Shown one piece after another: positions 11,100 through 51,180 of a stretch of 64,000 nucleotides of DNA. Under the pieces are notes generated by a model that was given only the letters and a program-made list of their open reading frames with translations, did not search any database and was not told the origin of the DNA. The position numbers and the translations under genes are program-made. Positions within the stretch are counted from its first letter, which is position 1. Every line of letters begins with the position of its first letter. The stretch spans positions 40,785 through 104,784 of the forward strand of contig RPFO01000161.1 in assembly GCA_009746045.1 (NCBI GenBank), in the 5' to 3' direction. Origin of the DNA: Mesostigma viride. Lineage: Eukaryota; Streptophyta; Mesostigmatophyceae; Mesostigmatales; Mesostigmataceae.

Positions 11100-12830
11100 G
11101 GGGATTTCTTATGAAGTGTTGGTTATCATCCGAAAATAAAATAATACAACGTAGGTTTGGCAGCTGATGCCAATGCCATTTGCAAGTAAAGAATGACCCT
11201 TGATCAGCTCTTTGAATACAATTGTGGGTCCCTAATCCTCAAGAAATGGCTACCTTGCAATTTCAACAATGAAATCGAGGTAATCCTCGATCATAGCCTT
11301 CATGCCTGCACAATGATCAAACAATGGCAAACACAAGAAAAGGAAGGACAAACAAGGCATTAGAACTACCATCCCTGCGCACGGGACGCAGTTTTTACTT
11401 CCCCATGCAAATGAAACATCCTAATTCTCTATCACAACCACCAACAAAAAAAACTAGAAAACCACCACCAATTCATAAACATACCAGCAAGCAAGGAAAA
11501 ACTAAGAGTATGGCACAGCATCCATATTTTAAGATCAAACCAAGCAGATCCTTTCACCATATTCTACAACACAACTGCCCGGAACAAACACAAGACATGT
11601 TTTTGAACAAGGCGCAACACAGCACGGGAGCTCAACCAGCACTGACACGGCATCTCCCCACCCCTTCCTGGATGGATGCCTAAAAAAGGCTAGCCAGCGA
11701 AGCTACCAGGAAAGGCTGTAGCTCTCATAATCCCATGTCACGTCCAGCACAGGTTTTCTCCTTTCATGTACCATGCATGCCTGGCAACACCAACTTCTCA
11801 CAGCGATGCAGTCCATCCAACCTGCTACTCCCAAGCTGTGTGCACTCCACTATCTCAGGAGCGCCCACCACCCCAGGAGCCCGCACAACAGACACTGACC
11901 TCACAGCGACCCTACTGACCACCCCCCACTTTCTGTGCACTACCAACCATGAGAGGGACTAGGAGAGGAGGGGACGAGGCAGGAAGATACTACAAACAAC
12001 AGGTTTCGAAACAATTTTTGTCTCAAAAACACCCCGCATGATGAAGTTAAAGCCAATATTAAGGTAGAACAAGCCTTGTTGCAACACGTTCATGAGCTAA
12101 CCCACTATGAGACCATCACATCAGTAACCGGTACCACAAACCCTACATTATATTTCCGTCGCATGAGTCGCCATTCTCCGCACACGCAGCCGCAAAGGAT
12201 GCACATTCAAGGAGAAGCTGTTAATAAAAGACACCAGGCTAGCACTCATGCCCCCCAAAGCCGGCGTACAATGATGCCATCACCATAGGGATACAACTGT
12301 CCAATCTGAAAAGCAGCCATCAAGATGATACTATACGACACTATATGACGATACCATATGATACGAAACTGTAGGTGAGGACCAGAAAATTGAAGTGCTG
12401 TCCTGCAGACACCTGGCCCGCACGACACATTTCACAGCAATGCTGGCTGCACCCCGACCGGCGTCCCGTGATGCCACCCCGTCACAGTCTGATTCTTGCA
12501 ACGCGCCAGAATCGTATTCCAGCGCAACTACCAACAAGCACTACCTTGCATGTAAGTCTGCATAACGAGCGTAAGACACTGGCCCCCTTCCCACAGGTCT
12601 CACAGGTGATCTATCATGATGCAATCACCGGGACAAAGCCAAGGATCTGACAGCAGGGCGAGCTATCAACGAGCATCAACCAGCCACAATAACACTGGCA
12701 CCTCCCCATCATCGGGAGCAAAGGCCGATATGCCAGAAACCACACCATAGAAATACGTCCCTCTCCCCACGCACGCACGACATACCATGATGTGATCCCC
12801 CGCGCGGGCGCGGCCGGTGGGTTGACTCGT
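11100..12830. other. Gene-free C/A-rich stretch downstream of RPL37A
   Basis: The plus strand is rich in C and A, that is, T/G-rich in the direction of RPL37A transcription. The same bias is seen in RPL37A introns, so part of this may be its 3' UTR. A 119-codon plus-strand frame at 11,324-11,683 is rich in Lys, Thr, Pro, His and Gln. That reflects base composition and it has no recognisable domain. Confidence 0.4.
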
Positions 12831-14861
12831 CTAGAGGGCCTTGGCCTCCCGCAGACGGCGGATGGTGCTGCGCACGGTGACCGCGCTGCCGGTGTGCAGC
12901 GTGTAGGCGCCGCCGGCCTTGACGCGGTCGCAGTCACGGCAGTGCCAGATACCGACGGCCTGGCGCCGGACCGCGAACTGGGGGGCCAGGGCAGCACCAG
13001 GACCACGAGGCAGGGGGCAGAACCAGGGGCAGGGCAGCACACACGTACACACGCACACACCAACACACACAACACCACACCACGCACACACAAACAGGAA
13101 CTTTGGTCAGGTCCAGGTCCAAGTCCACGGGCACCAGTAGGGGCAGGAGTGGGGGCTGGAGTAGGGGCAGGAGTAGGGGCAGGAATAGGGGCAGGAGTAG
13201 GGGCAGGAGTAGGGGCATGGGGAAGAGCTCGGATACAAAGAGGGGATGTCCGGTGGCTTTGGTGCGACCCTGTGGGCTAAAGGATGGGACAGCAAAACGG
13301 TCAGACAAGCAGGCACCTAACAGACAGGGTGAAATTAAGAAAGTGAACCAATGAAATTAAGAAAGTGAACCTTAGGAAAAAAGGAGGCGAAATATACTGC
13401 GAGGGGAGGAAGAAGGGCGGGGGGGCGGGGGGAGAGGGGGGGGGGGGGGGATAGCACTTTTAATACAACACAAGGCATTGGTTGACAGTTCCTCTCATCT
13501 CTTCATGGTGACGCATCCAGGCTCAAACACCCAGAAGGCAGAGTGTGGGTGTTTGTAACATGCCTGATGAATGCAGGAAAAGGACTTTTCGCTTAAGTGA
13601 CAATTGACTACTGGAAGTTGGACAGAAGACCAGGATGCATTCACCCCACTAACGGGCGCGTACCTAAAAAAGCTTACCGCTATATACATGACCAACCAGT
13701 GGTGAGTGGGCTGACTTTGAGTGCAAAATATGCCGCTGCAAAGACATGCCATTGCATAGAGGACGCCTTCAACTGGACTAAAATCATATCGTTAAGGATC
13801 CATGTGATGTCTGCTGTGCCCTGAGAAGTGCACACTGCGCAGAAAAATGGCTTTTGGGTGCTGTAAACTACCATGGTTCAACAGGCAGAATCCCACAATC
13901 ACACCCTTACCCCCAAACTCTCCCTGGCATCGCCACCATCATCCCAGCGATAAAGATCTCCAAAGTACTACGATAAGAGCTAGTTCTGACTACAATAAAA
14001 CTGCTCCACTACGAAGAGAGACTATTCATGAGCAATAACATTCGCAGCAGGTAGTCTGATGACTCATAAAATTGTATCGGTGACACATAACCCATGGGCA
14101 CACGGGATATGGCATTCATACCTTTCCACAGAAATCGCAAAAGTACTTCGAGCGCTGGCTGACTTCACTCTTCTTCACCTGCTTACGGAGACTGGCTCCG
14201 TAGCGAGTACCTGCATGGCACGGAATGGGGGGGGAAGGCAACCATGTTACCATTAGCCGACGCGACACAGAAACGCCCAATAAAAAGGTTGCGCATGGGC
14301 GAAAAAAAATTCAGCGCAGACAAAAATAAGAAAAGAATACGTACCATACTTTCCGACGATCCCAGCCTTCTTCGTACGCTTCGTCTGCAGGATGCAGAGC
14401 AACGCGCCACAAACACACGTACCCAGAAAGGACTAAGACCCACGAAAGCGCATATGTGACCACAACTAGGCCTACCATCGTTGACAGAACTTCCATCCGA
14501 TAAGCTAGTTGCAATCCACTAGGCACGCGCATTTTCCAGGGCAGCAGCAAGGCGCTGCCTGTAGCCTCGGCGATATGTTGTCTACGCATAATACCGGCGG
14601 TCTCGAATACTGGCATCATATTTCCATCCTGCTCATGTCCACGAAATCTTCTGGTCATCTTGCTAACTTTGTCGACGTCACCCAAGGTTAAGCATTTGCC
14701 GAGGTCACTTGACTACCAAATCCAGCTATTCCAACATAGAACGCAGCCATAGCTGCCCCGTCCAGTATAACTCCAAATCTACGCATACCAAACCAAATAT
14801 TCTAATTGTAGAAGAAAAAATCGTAACAACCGCGCAAACTAAACTCTTAGATGCTCACCAT
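12831..14861 (-). CDS. RPL37A: 60S ribosomal protein eL43 (L37A), 4 exons, complete
   Basis: Structural protein of the large cytosolic ribosomal subunit. Coding exons on the minus strand are 14,861-14,859 (only the ATG), 14,384-14,345, 14,210-14,122 and 12,977-12,831 (stop TAG). Phases agree throughout, giving 92 residues, the usual length for the family. The start reads [20 protein letters not shown]. The zinc-binding pattern C-x2-C-x14-C-x2-C is intact (CDFC then CRDC), and the end carries the conserved [13 protein letters not shown]. All three introns are GT-AG; intron 1 lies directly after the ATG codon (donor ATG|GTGAGC). The sequence just upstream of the ATG is pyrimidine-rich on the coding strand, as often seen in ribosomal-protein mRNAs. 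It is divergent from the RHD3 gene. No disabling change is seen. Confidence 0.95.
13020..13092. repeat. (CA)n-rich tract in RPL37A intron 3
   Basis: Repeated ACACAC/CACACA separated by short interruptions, immediately next to the last exon of RPL37A. It encodes nothing. Confidence 0.8.
13131..13222. repeat. G-rich hexamer/12-mer minisatellite in RPL37A intron 3
   Basis: Repeated GTAGGGGCAGGA units. A second G-rich tract (13,417-13,450, including a run of 14 or more G) lies 200 bp further into the same intron. On the transcribed strand both are C-rich. Confidence 0.85.
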
Positions 14862-15628
14862 TTTCGGTGATGGAGGGACGAGAGGGCAATGGGAAGCCGA
14901 CTGAGAGAGGAGGAATGGCAGCCTGCCTCCGCCGTCTTGTTCGTTTCCCGGTCAGTCACGATGCTAGGGCGGAGCGTCGCGCCGGCTGCGACAGTTTGCA
15001 GCCTAAGTCTTTCGGGCAAAGGCTCGAGGAAGGACACAGGACAGAAACTCCAACTACAATCCTGTAGATTCTCAATTCTCAGGTCTGCTACCAAGTTTGA
15101 ACCATAAACGGGAGACAAAACTGGAATGTTCTACAAATTTAGACGGAATTTCGCTAGTAGCTTCGCAGCCAGGGCAATGGTTTGGCGCGGCGGGCAAAAG
15201 GTGTAAAGTGTGAACCGCGCGTGGCGTCGCGTCGCGTTGCCTTGCAAAGTGCCCCCAGGCTCTGTCCGTTCACCAGGCAATTAAATTTTATTCTTTCGTC
15301 GGACTTCGGCGGTCATACTGTATAATAATTCTGCCAGCCCAGATCACCGTCCCCAATACAAACCTTGAAAGTTCGCGCTGCACTGTGCTCTCTTGTCGGA
15401 GCAACGACAGCATGCTGCTCGCGTGTCGCGGGCTCTGGCATGCAATCTCTACATCTTCGTAATTGACAGCCGATGAAGGAAACGATGGCAGGTCGCTTTT
15501 AATCCCGGCGATTCCAAAACGCCCGCGATGCAATCGTAAAAGTCTCTGGGCTTGCTGTGGATGTTTAGGGCCTTTTCGCTTGTTACCACTCATTGATGCC
15601 GCTTCTGTCTTAAATCAGCAGAGCAACC
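14862..15628. promoter_or_regulatory. Shared upstream region between RPL37A (-) and RHD3 (+)
   Basis: The two start codons are 767 bp apart and face away from each other, so both promoters must lie here or in unseen 5' exons. The central part (15,190-15,240) is rich in CG dinucleotides (GCGCGTGGCGTCGCGTCGCG). No TATA box or named motif is convincing. Base composition flips here: C/A-rich on the plus strand to the left, T/G-rich to the right. This matches transcription leaving in both directions. Confidence 0.55.
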
Positions 15629-43849
<28,221 letters not shown>

Positions 43850-44524
43850 CAGCTCAGCGGGAATCGTGGGACCAGGGGGATTATAAATAGCTTCCCAAAG
43901 GCACAAGCGCCCATGTCAGCCTTGTTAGTCCGCCCCTGGTTAATTGTTGGAATCTCATTGTCCAATACGAATAGGACTGCCTGGGGCGTGGTGCTGGCAT
44001 GCCTTAGGTATCTCTAGTGCCCGCATAGATAATTTTCCTTGCTCAACAGGCAGGGTCGAACCATCAGCTGCGTACTGTCGCCAGCTGCCCATGATGTAAA
44101 ACCATGTGTTTATAATACCTTTCAATCTGCGTTTGGGCAGAGCCCTTTTTTTCAGCCATGTTGGCAGATATGCCCAGGTTCCCCATGGGCTGAGTGGAGA
44201 CTTGACTGCTTGGACTTGTCTGTTTTGTTGGACAGCTGATGCCTGCACTTGTGATGTAGTAGTGCATAACTTTTCTTGGCTGGTATTTCCTTACCTGCAT
44301 CGCAGGTAATCGCCTGTGGTTGGCTTGGACCGGCAACTGCTGCTCGTGGCAAACAAGTTCACATGTAATATATGCACACGATAAAAAATTTTTCAGAGTA
44401 CTATGCGACTGGCCACTATCCAGCGTAAGCGCAATCTCTAAGTCACGTGTGTATAAATGCTATGGATAAATTGAGGTGCATGCCAGCGCAGGTGTCATTA
44501 GGAGCTTGGGGAATGTACACATGT

Positions 44525-44670
44525 AGACTGCATCACGTGAGCATTTATAAGCCTTCATTGGCCGGGACGGTAGTGGAATGCGATGGTTGACTATCTAGCT
44601 AGCTTCTAGAACAATGCATGCAGGGTGGTGGGCACCGCAGCCCGAATCGCTAAGATCAGTCCTGTCAAAG
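44525..44670 (-). mobile_element. LINE 3'-tail fragment
   Basis: GCATCACGTGAGCATTTATA through GGGCACCGCAGCCCGAATCG matches the end of the LINE family at 45,290-45,430, with decay. Confidence 0.6.
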
Positions 44671-45261
44671 CTAGATTTTGCATGCAACGTTCGCCATATC
44701 GGTGAGACAGCACAGCGCTGGCCGGCGTAAAAAATTGGAAGATCCATGGAAGCTTGTGCCTGCCGTTATCTTATCCACGTTTGTCGATTCATCCATGTGC
44801 TACATCAAGACATTAGTCCATGCAGGCTAGCTCGGTCAACCAGGGCGGCATATCTAGCTTGACCTGGTCCATGGCCCCAAGGACATTCCCAGGAAGCTAT
44901 GTAAACCTGCCATGAACTACACCCCGAGATGTTGCTGGCCAATCGAACTAGTGGTCCCAGCTCAGATTGAACACCGCATCCACTCCCTCTGCCTTCTTTG
45001 GACTGCCATGCAGAACAAGAAGATCGAGGTGGCAGAAGATTGTCCAGGCTCACACGCCAGCCCCTGTGGGCAAGCCACCACCCCTCCCAAGAGGAAGGGG
45101 CATTTTGCTGAGTAGTGTAGTTAGGATTTTCTAGACTAGATAGCTTAGAGTTAGGTTAGTTCGCGCGGCTTCTCGCACCTCCACCCATCCAACATGGAAT
45201 ATGTGCTACATGACCCGCCCAACGGAGGCATGTTATAATTTAATTTAATTTTTAATTAGTC
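44671..45261. other. Unassigned stretch, no gene
   Basis: A 67-codon plus-strand frame ends at 45,115 (PPKRKGHFAE) and has a basic C terminus. Nothing in it is recognisable. It may be the end of a retroelement ORF of a family related to that at 46,844. Confidence 0.35.
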
Positions 45262-46205
45262 CAGGATTAATTAATTAATTAATTAATTAATTAATAGACA
45301 CGTGACTGCGTCACGTGAGCATAAGTCCTCAGTGGGAGGGGAACATGGGATGGAACGGATGATGTACGCTATCTACCGGTCCTAGTTATGTACAGGGTAC
45401 TGTGGGCACCACGCCGCCCGAATCGCTATGAATGCCATACTTGGTAACAGGGGGAGCCCCCACAGACTTGGGGGCGGTCTCCTTCATCACTACTTGCCAT
45501 CTATCCTTGCGTACCATCTGCCTCCATATTACAGACAAACCAGGGTGAGGGGGCTGCCCGGGTGTGAGCCCATCATGTCTAGGGTAGCACATGTCCCCAT
45601 GCCGAGTCTATCACGAAAAGTTCACCGGGGTGGCGGCCCTGCCGCGCGCGGCCTGCATGGGGCACGCCAGGTGCATGAGGACCGATAACGCCCAGGCTGG
45701 GCGGGCTTGGTGCCAGCTAGTCTATCTGATGTGTCTACCTGACTTATCTGTGCGGGCCAGGTGCCCGGCTAGGCCCAGGCGCCCGCCTGTGCCTAAGAAT
45801 GTGGGAAACATAGGGCAAATCAGCGTACAAATCCTCATTACTAATTAATGTGCAAACCAAAGGGGGCTTGCGCGCAGCATCTTGGTGACGTTGCCGTCGA
45901 GTCGTTGCTCCAGCTCCTGCGTCAGTGTCCAGGTCTCGGCGCCGTAGGTCAGAATCGTCAGAATGACGACCTTGAAGAGGTCACGCTTGACGATCCGGGG
46001 CAGGGCGGGGTTGCTCCACCAGCGACGGTGGTCATGGAGTTGCGCCCATGCCATGCCGATCCGTGTTGTCGATCAGGTCGTCCTCGCAATCGGGAATATT
46101 AAGTCAACTGCCGAGCAGCTTGAAGCGGCCTGAAGTACGGGTAGTTGCCGTCGGTTTCGTCTAAGAGGCGGAGTGTGGGTGGGGGCCCGCGGCCATGCCG
46201 AGAGC
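45262..46205 (-). mobile_element. LINE 3' fragment B
   Basis: Minus-strand copy: (TTAA)n tail, CACGTGAC-TGC-GTCACGTG hairpin, 3' UTR, then the C-terminal coding part. The translated C-terminal part includes ALPRIVKRDLFKVVILTILT and YGAETWTLTQELEQRLDG. At the codon equivalent to the plus copy's TAG at 50,536 this copy has GAG (Glu). It is truncated before the RT catalytic core. Confidence 0.88.
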
Positions 46206-47050
46206 TAGCTGCGAGTGCCGAGTGGTGCTGCGTCGTTTCCCCCAGAAGCCAGGTGAGACGTCAACCACCCTTGCCGACATTGAAGCTCAAGGACCAGCTT
46301 CTTACCCTCATGGGCCTGGTAGGTGAGGTAGAACTGCACGGGTCGGCCACCGCCTTCCCCACTCACGGGACAAGGCGGCTCCCCCACCAGTCCTGCTCAC
46401 CTTCCGCCCTCCCCTGAGGACAAGCGGCGGTTCCTTTCTCGTTGCAAGAGGTTGCACTAAACCGTCATGCACCTGGACGCTGGACGACGACCTGACGTAC
46501 CCCCGCTCAGCAGCAGCAGCGACGCGACCTGTGGCCGGAATACCTCCGGCCTCCGCCACAAGCAGGACCCCCAGAAGCCCAAGGTGTACTGGTGGGGCGG
46601 GGACCTGATGATCAACCACAAGATGTGGACGCCCCGGCCTGCGGGCTAGAATCAGCCCTAGCTTGTATCACATTGGTAGTCACTGCCGCCATGGCAGCCA
46701 TGCCTAGACAGTCTGTTTGCCTAGCTTGGTGCCACCATACCTATAGTCACGTGCTAACACACGGTATACACAACCAGCCATAGCCTTAGCTTAGCCCCTG
46801 TGGGCCGGGCCCGGCCCACGTGGGCTGGGCCCAGCCAGGTTAGATGCCGCAAGGCCCGCACCTTCAAAGAACAGCTATAGTAGAGGACATGGGGGGCCTG
46901 GGCCTCTCCGTGATGTGGAAAAAGATGATGGACAAGGCCAAGTGGGCCCAGGTCATAGAGGACAACAACCCCCCGCCTGCAGTGGGGAAGCCGCGCGTTG
47001 CACACGTGGTCGGCAGACAAGAACCCTAGGGTCGCGAGCACCATAGATAT
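46206..47050 (+). mobile_element. 3' end of a diverged LINE-like element
   Basis: The last frame (46,844-47,029) contains GLGLSVMWKKMMDKAKWAQV then PPAVGKPRVAHVV. It lines up with the C terminus of the LINE at 50,880-50,990 (GLSVIWRQMVRKDRWQVVMK, PVGAPRVTKYG). Upstream frames up to 46,650 are open but not recognised. A G/C palindrome (GGGCCGGGCCCGGCCCACGT) lies at 46,801. Confidence 0.4.
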
Positions 47051-47229
47051 AGAGTAGGATTGTTTTGTAGATAGCATGTAGATAGCTTAGACCGGTAGGA
47101 TTGTGTGTACTCATCCATATCCATCCATCGGGGTTAATGCTTCGCGACTCCCCAACGGGAGCATTAACCCTCAGTGTACAGCCATGCTACCTCCTGGCTA
47201 CGATCAGATTACTTGCCCACGCCCCTTGT

Positions 47230-47440
47230 TATGATATATGCTCTTATGGGTCTTGATTGCACCCACAGAACTTGCTGGATCGTCTATCGTGTCCGATTGC
47301 AGCTGTGGCGCATGCCTCTGGCATGATCGAAGGAGAAAGGGGTCTCTGCCCTTTCTTCCTGTTGTGCACATACAGGGATTAAAAGCACTGCGGTGCTCCG
47401 TGACTCCGGCCCAACGGAAGCACGAGTTTACTCAATTAAA
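47230..47440 (+). mobile_element. SINE-like element family 1, copy 1
   Basis: About 200 bp with the blocks CACCCACAGAACTTGCTGGA, CCTCTGGCATGATCGAAGG, TCTCTGCCCTTTCTTCCTG and GGGATTAAAAGCACT. The 3' hairpin (GTGCTCCG ... CGGAAGCAC) is followed by a short A/T tail. The same sequence is at 48,029-48,235 and 62,057-62,230 in minus orientation. No ORF. A related hairpin also stands at 47,136-47,172. Confidence 0.82.
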
Positions 47441-47457
47441 TGCCGAGAGCCACTCTG

Positions 47458-48028
47458 ACAGGGCCTCCGTTTTGCGGCTGATTTCTAGACCAACCCGCCG
47501 CCCGAGCCTCCAGCGCCAGGCAGTCCAGCCAAGGTTTGGCAGACTCCGGCCTCTCGATGAGCGTGATGTTGTCGACATAAATGAGGTCTGACAGCTAGTA
47601 AATTTTGCTTGTAAGTTGGCCCCCCTTCCCCAAGCTCGTTTGTGATCACTAGGCCAGCTAGGGGCACGGCCTGCAATGCTAGCAAAGCGGACACGACATG
47701 CCTGGCGCATAACATAATCCACTACAATAAAAAACAGGTACGTTGACAGGACACAACCCTGCCAGACGCCGGTGTGCAGACTGCAGTGGACACATGGCGG
47801 CCGGTAAAGCCGTGTTAAGTGCGCACCGAAGTGGTCGACCCCTCATACAGCGTGCGGATGACGGTAATCAGGGGAGTGGGGACGCAAGAGCGAGCAAGAC
47901 TGATAGCCCATAGAGCGGCCCAGAGGACAGAATCAAAAGCCTTGATGAAGTCAACGAAGATCAGGATCAGCGGGAAACTCACCAGGTTGCAGGAGAGCGA
48001 TTTCCTCGAAGAGGCGGCGCACGACGAA
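47458..48028 (-). mobile_element. Older LINE copy, part 1 (3' side)
   Basis: Minus-strand RT segment equivalent to 49,740-50,240 of the plus copy, with frameshifts. It continues in 48,238-48,309 and 51,181-51,296 after removal of two later insertions. GAG is present at the codon equivalent to 50,212. Confidence 0.85.
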
Positions 48029-48235
48029 TTGATTAATTAATTAACTAAAATTACTTTTAACTAAAATTAATTAAACTCGTGCTTCCGTTGGGGAGTAACG
48101 GAGCACCGTAGTGCTTTTAATCCCTGTGTGTGCACAACAGGAAGAAAGGGCAGAGACCCCCTTTCTCCTTCATGCCAGAGGCATGCCACATCAGCAATAG
48201 GACACGCGATAGACGATCCGACAAGTTCTGTGGGC
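48029..48235 (-). mobile_element. SINE-like element family 1, copy 2, inserted in a LINE
   Basis: Minus orientation: (TTAATTAA)n tail at 48,030-48,075, GTGCTTCCGTTGGGGAG hairpin, then the body in reverse. It is flanked by the 12 bp target-site duplication GCGC(A/G)CGACGAA (48,017-48,028 and 48,236-48,247). The flanking LINE sequence joins perfectly if the element is removed. Confidence 0.88.
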
Positions 48236-48237
48236 GC

Positions 48238-48309
48238 GCGCGACGAAGATGGCCATCAGACGGTGTTGCGCCCAGGAAAGCCCATTTGACTCCCCCCAAG
48301 GTGACAGTC
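48238..48309 (-). mobile_element. Older LINE copy, part 2
   Basis: CGCGACGAAGATGGCCATCA through CCCAAGGTGACAGTC is the direct continuation of 47,458-48,028. It is interrupted at AAGGTGACAGTC by the plus-strand LINE. Confidence 0.85.
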
Positions 48310-51039
48310 CCGCCAACGCCACGCTACCACCGGGTACTGGCGGCTGTCAGCACGCCCCCAACGGTACGGTCTCCAATGCCAACACTGAACTTTTTGCTGA
48401 TTTGCTTACGACATATGCGATTTGGTCACTGCCAACACTCGCTTTCCACATAGTCCAGATGCTTTGGTCACACACACCTCGCCAACTGGCACTGAACGCT
48501 GCATTAACTATGTTGTAATGCGCAAGCGTCATCAAGGATCTGTACTAGCTGCTCGCTCGCATGTGATCCCCCTGGTGCGCTCCGATCATCGCATCGTCAC
48601 CGCCCGCATCCGCCTGCGATTCCCCTCGCCCTTTCGTAAGCACGTGGCACCACCTGATTTGCGCACACTTCAGTTGCTCGAGAAATCTGACGACGCTCTG
48701 GAGGACTTCCCTGAAAAACGCGCCCACAAGCGCGCCGCAGAGGCGTTCGTCGACGCACTGGACATCCCGGCCAGCCACGCCCAGCTGTTCGCTGCCGGCC
48801 CGGCATCGGCCCTTCGGCACCTCGCTGACAAGCTGCCCGCGGCCGGGGCCCTACTGCCCCCCCGCCGCCCGCCCCGCTTCACCAGCCTGCACCGGCTCCC
48901 CGCCGTCATCCAGGCCCGGCAAGCCCTGCGCGACAACAGCGACCCCGCCCGCTACGCCCGCCTCAAAGCCGATTACCACTCGGCCATCCGGCAGGCGACC
49001 AAGGAGCAGGAGGACCTTCATGTCCGCGAGTACTTCGCCCACCTCAAGGACCAGCACGGCAAGTACGCCTGGACCCGCCTGCGTCACGCCCAACGGCCCG
49101 CCGGCGGCGCGCAGCCGGCGCCGCGGACGCTCTCTGGCTCACCGCAGCAGCAGCTCGACCAGTGGTATTCCTCCCAGTCCCGGCTGCTCGGCGCCCCCCG
49201 CCGCCTCCGCCGCTTGGCCCTCTGGCGGCCGCACGCCTGGCAGTAGCACCGGCGGACGTCCCTGCGCCGCCCACGCCGCCCGCCGCTGAGCAGGACTACA
49301 CGTACCCAGCCCTGACGGAACCCCTGGCCGACCCCAACGAGCTCCCGCCGTTCACCGAGCTCGAGCTGAGCACCGCCGCCAAGCAACTCCGCTTCTATGC
49401 CGCCGTTGGACCTGACCAGCTCCCAGCCCCGGTGATTAAGCTGACGGCGCTCACGGGGTTCCTGCTTGACGTCTGCAACCGGATCCTGCTTGCCGACGCG
49501 CCGCCGATTCCTGAGTGGCAGCACAGCTACCGTATTATGCTGTACAAAAACAAAGGTTCCCCTGACGACCCCGCCAACTACAGAGGAGTCTGCATCCAGA
49601 GCGCCGCACTTAAGTTGTTCATGCGCATGATCCTCAACCGCCTTCGTTCTGCTCTCGACTGTCACCTTGGGGAAAGTCAAATGGGCTTCCGTCCTGGGCG
49701 CAACACCGTCATGGCCATCTTCGTCGCGCGTCGCCTCTTCGAGGAAATCGCTCTCCTGCAACCTGGTGAGTTTCCCGCAATCCTGATCTTCGTCGACTTC
49801 ATCAAGGCTTTTGATTCTGTCCTCTGGGACGCTCTATGGGCTGTACTTGCTCGCGCTCGCGTCCCCACTCCCCTGATTACCGTCATCCGCACGCTGTATG
49901 AGGGGTCGACCACTTCGGTGCGCACTCAACACGGCATTACCCCGCCATGCCCACTGCAGACCGGCGTCTGGCAGGGTTGCGTCCTGTCGCCGTACCTGTT
50001 TATTATTGTAGTGGATTATGTTATGCGCCAGGCACGTGCTCGCTTTGCTAGCATTGCAGGCCGTGCCCCTGGCCTAGCGATCACGAACGAGCTTGGGGAA
50101 GGGGGGCCGACTAACAAGCAGAATTTACTAGCTGACCTCATTTATGCCGACGACATCACGCTCATCGAGAAGCCGGAGTCTGCCCAACTTTGGCTGGACT
50201 GCCTGGCGCTCTAGGCTCGGGCGGTTGGTCTAGAAATCAGCCCCAAAACGGAGGCCCTGGCCCTCGGCATGGCAGGGCCCCCACCCACACTCCGCCTCTT
50301 AGACGATGCCGAGGTCAACTACCCTCCTTCAGGCCGCTTCAAGCTGCTCGGCAGTTGGCTTCCCGACTGCGAGGACGACATGACGACACGGATCGGCATG
50401 GCGTGGGCGCACCTCCATGACCACCGCCGCTGGTGGAGCAACCCCGCCCTACCCCGGATCGTCAAGCGTGACCTCTTCAAGGTCGTCATTCTGACGATCC
50501 TGACCTACGGCGCCGAGACGTGGACACTGATGCAGTAGCTGGAGCAACGACTCGACGGCGCCAAGATGCTGCGCAAGGCCCTTAACATCCCCTTTGGTTT
50601 GCACATTAGTAATGAGGATTTGTACGCTGATTTGCCCTATGTTTCCCACATTATTAGGCACAGGCGCCTGGGCCTAGCCGGGCACCTGGCCCGCACAGAT
50701 CAGGTAGATACATCAGATAGACTAGATGGCACCAAGCCCGCCCAGCCTGGGCGATATGTCCTCACCTGGCGTGCCCCCGGCCGCGCGCGGCAGGGCCGCC
50801 ACCCGTGGACTTTTCGTGATAGACTCGGCATGGACATGTGCTACACTAGACGTGACGGGCTCACCCCCGGGCAGCCTCCTGGTTTGTCTGTAATATGGAG
50901 GCAGATGGTGCGCAAGGATAGATGGCAAGTAGTGATGAAGGAGACCACCCCCAAGCCTGTGGGGGCTCCGCGTGTGACCAAGTATGGCATTCATAGCGAT
51001 TCGGGCCGCGGTGCCCACACCCCTGTAACTAGGACCTAG
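48310..51039 (+). pseudogene. LINE endonuclease/reverse transcriptase ORF with frameshifts and two TAG stops
   Basis: The endonuclease end (48,310-48,640) shows SDHRIVTARIRLRF, the C-terminal SDH motif of AP-type endonucleases, with a frameshift near 48,425. A further frame change lies near 49,200. The RT frame (to 50,214) shows FVDFIKAFDS, then QTGVWQGCVLSPYLF, then ADLIYADDI (catalytic YADD). The same frame continues after TAG at 50,212 and TAG at 50,536 to a final stop at 51,039. Sibling copies have GAG at both positions. The copy cannot make a full protein by normal decoding and reaches neither a full endonuclease nor an ORF1. Confidence 0.88.
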
Positions 51040-51178
51040 ATAGCTTATACCATCCATTCCATCCCATGTTCCCCTCCCACTGAGGACTTATGCTCACGTG
51101 ACGCAGTCACGTGTCTATTAATTAATTAATTAAGGTGACAGTCACGTGTCTATCTATTAATTAATTAATTAATTAATT
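48310..51178 (+). mobile_element. 5'-truncated LINE, plus strand, nested insertion
   Basis: Non-LTR retrotransposon carrying the end of an AP-type endonuclease, a reverse transcriptase and a C-terminal region. The 3' UTR is followed by hairpin GTGAC-GCA-GTCAC and (TTAA)n tails at 51,118-51,133 and 51,157-51,180. It is flanked by the 12 bp target-site duplication AAGGTGACAGTC (48,298-48,309 and 51,179-51,190). A third copy of the same 12 bp stands between the two tails at 51,132. It is the most complete of at least seven copies in the window. Confidence 0.9.
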
Positions 51179-51180
51179 AA

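Noticed and set aside
48310-51039. TAG read as an amino acid in this genome
   Set aside because: RPL37A ends at TAG exactly at the family length, and sibling LINE copies have GAG, so ordinary decay explains the stops.
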